64,000 nt of DNA, from contig NMRB01000024.1 of the NCBI GenBank assembly GCA_002633025.1, positions 651,437 to 715,436 on the forward strand, in the 5' to 3' direction. Made by a program: the position numbers and the translations under genes. The number at the start of each line of letters is the position of its first letter. Position 1 is the first letter of the stretch. This DNA is from Notospermus geniculatus. Lineage: Eukaryota; Nemertea; Pilidiophora; Heteronemertea; Lineidae. The notes below the pieces were generated by a model. That model was not told the DNA's origin, searched no databases, and saw nothing but the letters and a program-made list of their open reading frames with translations. This document shows positions 59,101 to 64,000 of this stretch, in pieces.

Positions 59101-62100
59101 AGAGGGTGCGCACTGCCTCCGTTATTACCACAGGACAAAAGGTAGGGGAGGAAAGAACGATTTACGAACCGTCAGAATAAATGCCCTCCTGTTCGATGAT
59201 ATAACATTCAGAAACTGATCGAGCGTCATCTTTAAGCTGTGTCGTCCGACTGAACCAACTGAGACCCTTCTTCTTTCAATAACTAATTTCATATTTGATT
59301 GACGAACACTGCAGTTGAGGACAATATTCGTTCCCGAACTTTGGATACCGGTATTGTTTTGAAAAGTGGATGCAATGGTACCAGAACCAGGAAAACTGAG
59401 ATACTACGGTGTATTCACAAGGAAGCTGCAACGGGCCAAATTTAGGGCGTCCACCTTCTCCCAGCCCCAGTCATTATAGGCCTTTTCACGTACCGCCTGC
59501 GTTTGCGAATTAAACGATATCCTGCAACTCATTTCTGCTTTACAGTTCCCACCAGTCTCGAGCGCAAGAAAATCGAAGACACCAGGCCCGAAGATTCAGG
59601 CTGGTCATTTCGACTTCTCAGATACCACAAAAGGTAAGTAAAATGTGAAGTCCTCCAAGGACCTCACCAGCTCCGTGCTCTTAATAAATGGGCTATAGAT
59701 ATGGCCATGGAAACGGGAAACACCATCCAGGCATCAACCTGAAGGAATACATGTTGGTGCCAGCTCACGTATTTTTTGTGAGGCAAATTGTCACAAATGG
59801 GTGATATTTTACAAAATAACAGGAACGTCGAAACGTGGAGGGAAAGCAGGCAGGCCCGTCTGACTCATATGCCCCCCCCCCTCCCAATTTTCTTTCCAAC
59901 TTTGGAAGACAAATGCCATGAGGAAATAGGAAATTCCCACTGTGCATTCCTGAGGAAGCAAACATCAATCACTCACACATTGAATCGTGTGTTGTTGGAG
60001 AGCCAGACATATTCCCTGTACCCTGTTGTCCCATTCAAAGAGGGTTTCATACTACATGTACTTTCATTTACGGTTGGGAATGACCAATTCCTGGCGTTTT
60101 CGACAGACGCGATAAGCCCACAAGCCATGAAATCTTCAACTACCAGCAAAACACTTTGTTAACATTTCAGGTCGTCAAAAAAGATCCCTGTCGACCACTA
60201 TATAGGTGAACTGTCAATGTTATCGGCACGATCGTTGTACCTCTAAATAGGTTTCAATATCGGCATGATCGTTGTACCTCTATAAATAGGTTTCATTGAC
60301 GTTGTACCTCTATAAATAGGTTTCGTTATCCGCATGATCGTTGTACCTCTATAAATAGGTTTCATTAGTTGCATGATCGGTTTACCTCTAAATAGGTTTC
60401 ATTATCTGCATGATCGTTGTACCTCTAAATAGGTTTCACTATCTGCATCAGCATGGTCGTTGTACCTCTAAATAGGTTTCGTTATCTGCATGATCGTTGT
60501 ACCACCATGACCATGGCACAGGTTTTCGTTATCCGACAGATCGCTCTACCTATACACAGGTTTTCGTTATCTTCTGCATGATCGTTGTTGGCTAGCTGTA
60601 CAGAGGTTTTCATTTATATCTGCCATGATATCTGCATGCATGATAATGGCGTAGGCAACGTATACATAGGTTTTCGTTATCTGCATGATCGTTGTACCTC
60701 TATTTTTCTCGATACATATAAGCACGATCGTTGTAGCACTTAAAGGGGCACGGATTCCTTCCCTATCCTGCGCTTACCCACGTTAAGGGAGACCTCTATT
60801 GAAACGTTGTTAAACTACTGCTTATCAACCTCGCCCCATGTAGAGCAACTCTCGTCCCTGTGGCATAATTGCAGCTAATCATAGGGCCTACATTCTCACT
60901 TGGGAGGAAAGAATCAGAATTTATTTTTATTCTGTCCTCCAAGATTCTCAACACTGGGGCGAAAGTCGAAACTAAGAACGGTATTGGAGAATGACGCAAC
61001 TAACCGCGCTCGAAAAAAGTGGCAATATTGCACCCTTTTTAATTCATCTGTCCTCCAATCATGCAACTACATGTACAGTAGTACATCATCTGGCTGGAGG
61101 AGCAAGCCAGGGCTGGGTTGCACAAAACTCATGTTAGCGCTAACATGATGTTAGCGCTAATATAACATCATGTTAAATGACGTAAAATGACAATGGATTT
61201 TGACGTCATCCAACATAAAAGTTAGCGCTAACACCATGTTAGCGCTAACATGAGTTTTGTGCAACCGGCCCCAGATGATTAATTTTCCCAAAGCTATTTT
61301 TTTTAGACTATCACAAGTCTAGGTTTATCTGTAGGACTGTCAGTCATCACCACTCTCGCACCTCATCACAAAAGACCAATAAATACACGTGATCGAACTC
61401 AATGTTAGAGTCGTAGGCAAATGGTACACTATGCATGCAAGGCTGCAATCAACTTAGTTATCAAATCCAAGAGGACACGAACATGGACACGCCATTATTC
61501 GCACTACTGGCAACCTATGAAGACATCTTGTAAGCCATGGGAGTCAAAGTTCAGACAACCATGATTCAGAGCACGAGAGAAAGTCAATTGCAAAAGGCTA
61601 TCCAAGACTAAGCACATTCCGTTCTGGCCAACTGTGACAGGCCAACGTAGTAGTATGCCTTATAAATGGCCACTACACGTATATGGTGGAGCACAAAGTC
61701 TCGGACAGAATACAACACTACATCATTGACACGGTGATAAAATGGGGAATAAAAATGTTGGGTGAAAAAAAGTTGGTTGGAGATCACAAGATATGAGATT
61801 GAAACGATGAAAACGTGACATGTATGATGAGACAAGAGCAATGAAATATTTAGGAAGTGTAGGACTCTCACCAACACTCAGTCGCACCTCATCACATAGA
61901 CCAAGAAAATTAATATTCAAGCTCAATGTTGGAGCAGTAGGCAACGGTAAACTATGCATGCAAGGCTGCGGCCAACTTTGTTAGCCAAAGTCAAGAGGAT
62001 GTGAAAATGGACACGCCATTATTCGCACTACTGGCAATCTATGAAGACCTCTTGTAAGCCATGGGAGTCAAAGTTCAGACAACCATGATTCAGAGCTTGA

Positions 62101-63270
62101 GAGAGGCAGGCCAACAAAAAGCTATCAAGACTAAGCACATTCAGTTCTGGCCGACTGTGTCTGTGCACGAGTTGGCCTAAAAAAACCCCACCAACAACAG
62201 GCCAACATAGTTGTAGGCCTTTTGAATGGCCACTACATGTATGGTGGACCACAAAGTCTCGGACAGAATATACGTGTACAACACTACATGCATTGACAAG
62301 ACAAGGGGGAATAAAACCTGTTGGGCGAAAAAGTTGATTGCGGATCACAAGATACATACATGTATGAGATTGAAACAACAAAGAACATGTTCAAGATGAA
62401 AATATGACATGAATGAAAGACAACAGCAATGAAGTATGGAAAGACAAAGAATTGAGAACTTGAAGACAAATTTATAGATATATATATGAACTATGTATTT
62501 TCATCTCCATGATAAAACTGGTGCCATTTTTAGCCGCAAAGTTACGAATTTTTTTCAAATGATGATATAATAATGCTATTTACAAAACACAGAAATCACA
62601 TGAAATGGACATATTTCCCGTAGGAATCACAGTACAGTGCTGTATGACCTCCAGTATTTTTGTTTTTACATTATTACTAATAAATGCACTATCTACATTT
62701 TTTGGCCCTTGTAAGATGACCAACAAACCAGACTTTGGCATGACTGATTACACCACTAATAGTTAAATAAATTATGCTCCTCCAGCAACATGGCTTTCTC
62801 TTTATGAAAGAGTTGCTCCAAGACTGGAGATTTCCACACGACTTTTCCCACTTGGGCAACATTTTTAAGGGTTTTTCTCTGTTTTTTTCTGTTCTGTTCA
62901 TTATCCATCCTTCTTGGAAAGTTGGGAAACATTTGAGTAGGAACCCACTTGGAGTTCACATCTCGTCACATGGCTGATATCAATACCATGTTTACATACA
63001 CAACATCTAGCACACCAAGAAGTGAACCAGGTTGCTTTCAAGTATAATGAGCAACCAGTATGTTTGTTATTTCATAGGTTATACCTGTCTATCCTATTTC
63101 TAAGTGGTTCAATATTTCTGATTTCAGAAGAAGAATTCCGACCACCTGTTCAAGTCGGACGACGGCAGGCAGTCATCAACCACTTGTACATCCCTAATCA
63201 GTTTGATATGAAGTACCGCAGCGACACGTCTGATACATCCAGTAATAACCCCGCATCTGATGAGGACTAA
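53145..63270 (+). CDS. Protein with two cyclic-nucleotide-binding folds (CNBD2-like)
   Basis: Thirteen exons: 53145-53876, 54206-54278, 54758-54935, 55355-55582, 55941-56116, 56375-56487, 56898-57080, 57444-57607, 57927-58152, 58305-58388, 58965-59141, 59547-59633 and 63128-63270 (TAA). Junctions are GT/AG and phases agree; the last junction is the least certain. The product is about 850 residues. A basic N-terminal helix leads into a first CNB-like fold in exon 1 (CYYILHGSVEVTYDF, HTAGEYLGLV, PPATVYT). Exons 2-4 make a second: RVIIRQGAVDGEYVYFIISG, then GALFGEECVLDPGQPSACSIV. In both, the Arg of the phosphate-binding cassette is absent (P and S in its place), so cAMP/cGMP binding is doubtful. 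The remainder is charged and helical, with Ser/Arg-rich pieces. The architecture resembles CNBD2, a sperm protein, but the C-terminal part is longer. The start is the first ATG after a TTTTTAG acceptor-like site, so a 5' UTR exon may precede it. Confidence 0.78.
53891..54003. repeat. MITE 15 bases after a splice donor
   Basis: GGCCCGTATTTTAGAATGCT and AGCATTCTAAAATACGGTCC are inverted ends of a 113-bp hairpin with a GAACTCCTTT / AAAGGAGTTC inner arm. It lies almost against the donor of CNB exon 1. Confidence 0.85.
54474..54690 (+). repeat. 48-bp minisatellite, about 4.6 units, intronic
   Basis: Units of CACAGCAAAGACTGCCACCA plus CTATGCTGAAGACGTCTCTCTAATGTGT divide exactly into 16 codons and stay open on both strands. 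The plus-strand reading repeats DCHHYAEDVSLMCHSK. It lies in the intron between CNB exons 2 and 3. Confidence 0.85.
54985..55060 (+). repeat. tRNA-derived SINE head, intronic
   Basis: GCCTAGTGGTTATCAGT (A box) and GGGTTCGAATCC (B box) are about 35 bases apart. A CCCAGATGG-type body follows. Confidence 0.55.
56555..56866. repeat. GGTTATATCCGC-family foldback, intronic
   Basis: Direct AGACGTTGGGCGGCGCTGC modules on the left are repeated in inverse as GCAGCGCCACCCAACGTCTT on the right. The right terminus is TTGCGGATATAACCGCCCAT. Confidence 0.7.
57176..57303. repeat. TA-flanked MITE, GGGAGTTTTCGCAAA ends
   Basis: TA at 57174 and 57304 flanks inverted ends GGGAGTTTTCGCAAACCCCC and GGGGGCTTTGCGAAAACTCCC-type sequence, with inner CGAAACGCCAACGC arms. 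Confidence 0.8.
58752..58869. repeat. TA-flanked MITE, GTGAGCTTTCGCAAG ends
   Basis: TA at 58750 and 58870 flanks GTGAGCTTTCGCAAGCGCCC and GGGCGCTTGCGAAAGCTCAC. The inside reads GTTTATCT / AGATAAAC. Confidence 0.85.
60210..60735 (+). repeat. Minisatellite of about 37 bp, intronic
   Basis: Roughly 14 degenerate units contain GCATGATCGTTGTACCTCTA and AATAGGTTTCRTTATC. Three units carry CTATAAATAG, a match to the MEF2 consensus. It lies in the last intron of the CNB gene. Confidence 0.8.
61110..61272. repeat. MITE with TTAGCGCTAA repeats
   Basis: GGGCTGGGTTGCACAAAACT and AGTTTTGTGCAACCGGCCCC bound a hairpin containing several TGTTAGCGCTAACA palindromes. Confidence 0.85.
61335..62437 (-). repeat. 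Diverged tandem repeat, two units of about 540 bp
   Basis: Unit 1 (61335-61858) and unit 2 (61859-62437) share CGCCATTATTCGCACTACTG, GCCATGGGAGTCAAAGTTCA and CACAAAGTCTCGGACAGAAT. They differ at many sites and by indels. Intronic; the short open frames have no recognised motif. Confidence 0.75.
62440..63127. other. End of last CNB intron, nothing else seen
   Basis: AT-rich sequence without a recognised repeat or exon before the acceptor at 63127. Confidence 0.4.
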
Positions 63271-63413
63271 ACACAACACCTCCAACAGACTCGAAGAGGA
63301 ACTTGATTTTTCAAAGTTAACTAAATCAAAAGAACTCAATGGATAACAGAAGCGGAGAATTTTGTGCATTTTTCAGGCTTTTTACAGAAAAATGTAAAAA
63401 TATAAAGTTGTTA

Positions 63414-63419
63414 AATAAA
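63414..63419 (+). terminator. Poly(A) signal AATAAA of the CNB gene
   Basis: The first AATAAA after the stop at 63270, which would give a 3' UTR of about 160 bases. Confidence 0.6.
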
Positions 63420-64000
63420 GCTGCAAGAAAACACGTAGAATTGCTCAGATTTTCTGAATTCCAGTTTACGTATGTATACAAAACATAACCCAGTAATGTA
63501 TGAAAGAAAGGCACCAAACTTATCAGCATGGGCAGTCCCAACATAACTGTAATTTGATCTACTGCGTGGAGGGAATGCCAAATCAAACCAAGATAAATCA
63601 CAAGAGCAAATCCCTCCAAAGCATTTCTCAAACGAAGCGATGGTAAGAACTTGTTTCTATTTGTGTTTTTTAGTTTATAATGCCCAGATTCAACAAACAT
63701 CATGCCAAGATCAAAAGTAAACTGCTTTAATTCATACTAATTGCACCCCTTCCGCGATCGAAGACCTGACAGGTGAGGTAGAGAATTCCAGAGACAACCA
63801 CTGGACGATTACTTCAGTACAAAGGGTCTAGTACATGCAGGACATTTTTCTGTCTACAAAAGAAAACCGCGATCATGACAATATGCCTCATCAATTTCGT
63901 CCTGAAACAGCTCACCCAGAAGCCAAAAGCAACTGTGGCGACAGAGTAAACCAAATGCTGCAAACATACTGCAACATGTGACCAATTAAGGAAATTTAAC
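63420..64000. other. Downstream of the CNB gene, no supported gene
   Basis: A hydrophobic open frame lies on the minus strand at 63326-63703 but has no splice support or recognised family. It overlaps the 3' UTR of the CNB gene. Confidence 0.35.

Noticed and set aside
60210-60735. Regular repeats as a CRISPR array
   Set aside because: Units are contiguous and degenerate, without unique spacers, and lie in an animal intron.
63326-63703. Hydrophobic 125-codon open frame on the minus strand
   Set aside because: It has no splice sites, signal or recognised family, and it overlaps the 3' UTR of the CNB gene. AT-rich DNA often gives hydrophobic chance frames.

Overview
The window reads as nuclear DNA of an animal: genes are split into short exons with GT/AG junctions, introns are full of short inverted-repeat elements and tRNA-derived SINEs, and coding families are metazoan (SHP-type tyrosine phosphatase, TSP1/EGF membrane protein, cyclic-nucleotide-binding-domain protein). 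Frequent AGGCCT and TACATGTA words, dense MITEs and copies differing by a few percent fit a highly heterozygous marine invertebrate, most likely a deuterostome (echinoderm, hemichordate or amphioxus). That placement is an inference; no species-diagnostic sequence was recognised.

Layout. (1) 1-4.4 kb, + strand: 3' half of a SHP1/SHP2-like phosphatase, from the middle of the catalytic domain to the stop, followed by a 34-bp minisatellite. (2) 6.2-28.0 kb, - strand: one unfamiliar single-pass membrane protein present as several overlapping copies. Copy B (10.27-18.7 kb) has an acidic stalk, a TSP1 repeat, an EGF module, a membrane helix and a tail of about 2,200 residues in one exon. Copy A (6.2-9.98 kb) is a tandem duplicate of the 3' end. 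Copy C (23.75-27.27 kb) is an internal fragment. A 94-codon exon at 22 kb and signal-peptide exons at 27.7-28.0 and 36.5-36.8 kb lie upstream on the same strand and may be its 5' exons. (3) 27.3-34.2 kb and 36.0-43.3 kb: two copies of a block of about 7 kb, almost entirely noncoding, differing by point changes and by element insertions. (4) 47.1-48.3 kb, + strand: three 3' exons of a small membrane protein with two PPPPY motifs. (5) 52.4-63.4 kb, + strand: a 13-exon gene for a protein of about 850 residues with two degenerate cyclic-nucleotide-binding folds, preceded by two RFX/X-box-like sites, which suggests a ciliary or sperm role.

The assembly itself needs caution. Five isolated n characters (3033, 11612, 19943, 28403, 37703) and one 28-n run mark joins. 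At 3033 sequence is clearly duplicated across the join, at 11612 about 77 bases are missing, and 28403 and 37703 lie inside the 7-kb duplicates. Some duplications may therefore be unmerged haplotypes rather than real gene copies. The four genes show no shared pathway.

The most unusual content is the giant-tailed TSP1/EGF membrane protein with its nested C-terminal repeats, a perfect 146-bp palindrome in intergenic DNA, and a TTAA-flanked element nested in a foldback element whose core is in opposite orientation in the two copies of the 7-kb block.
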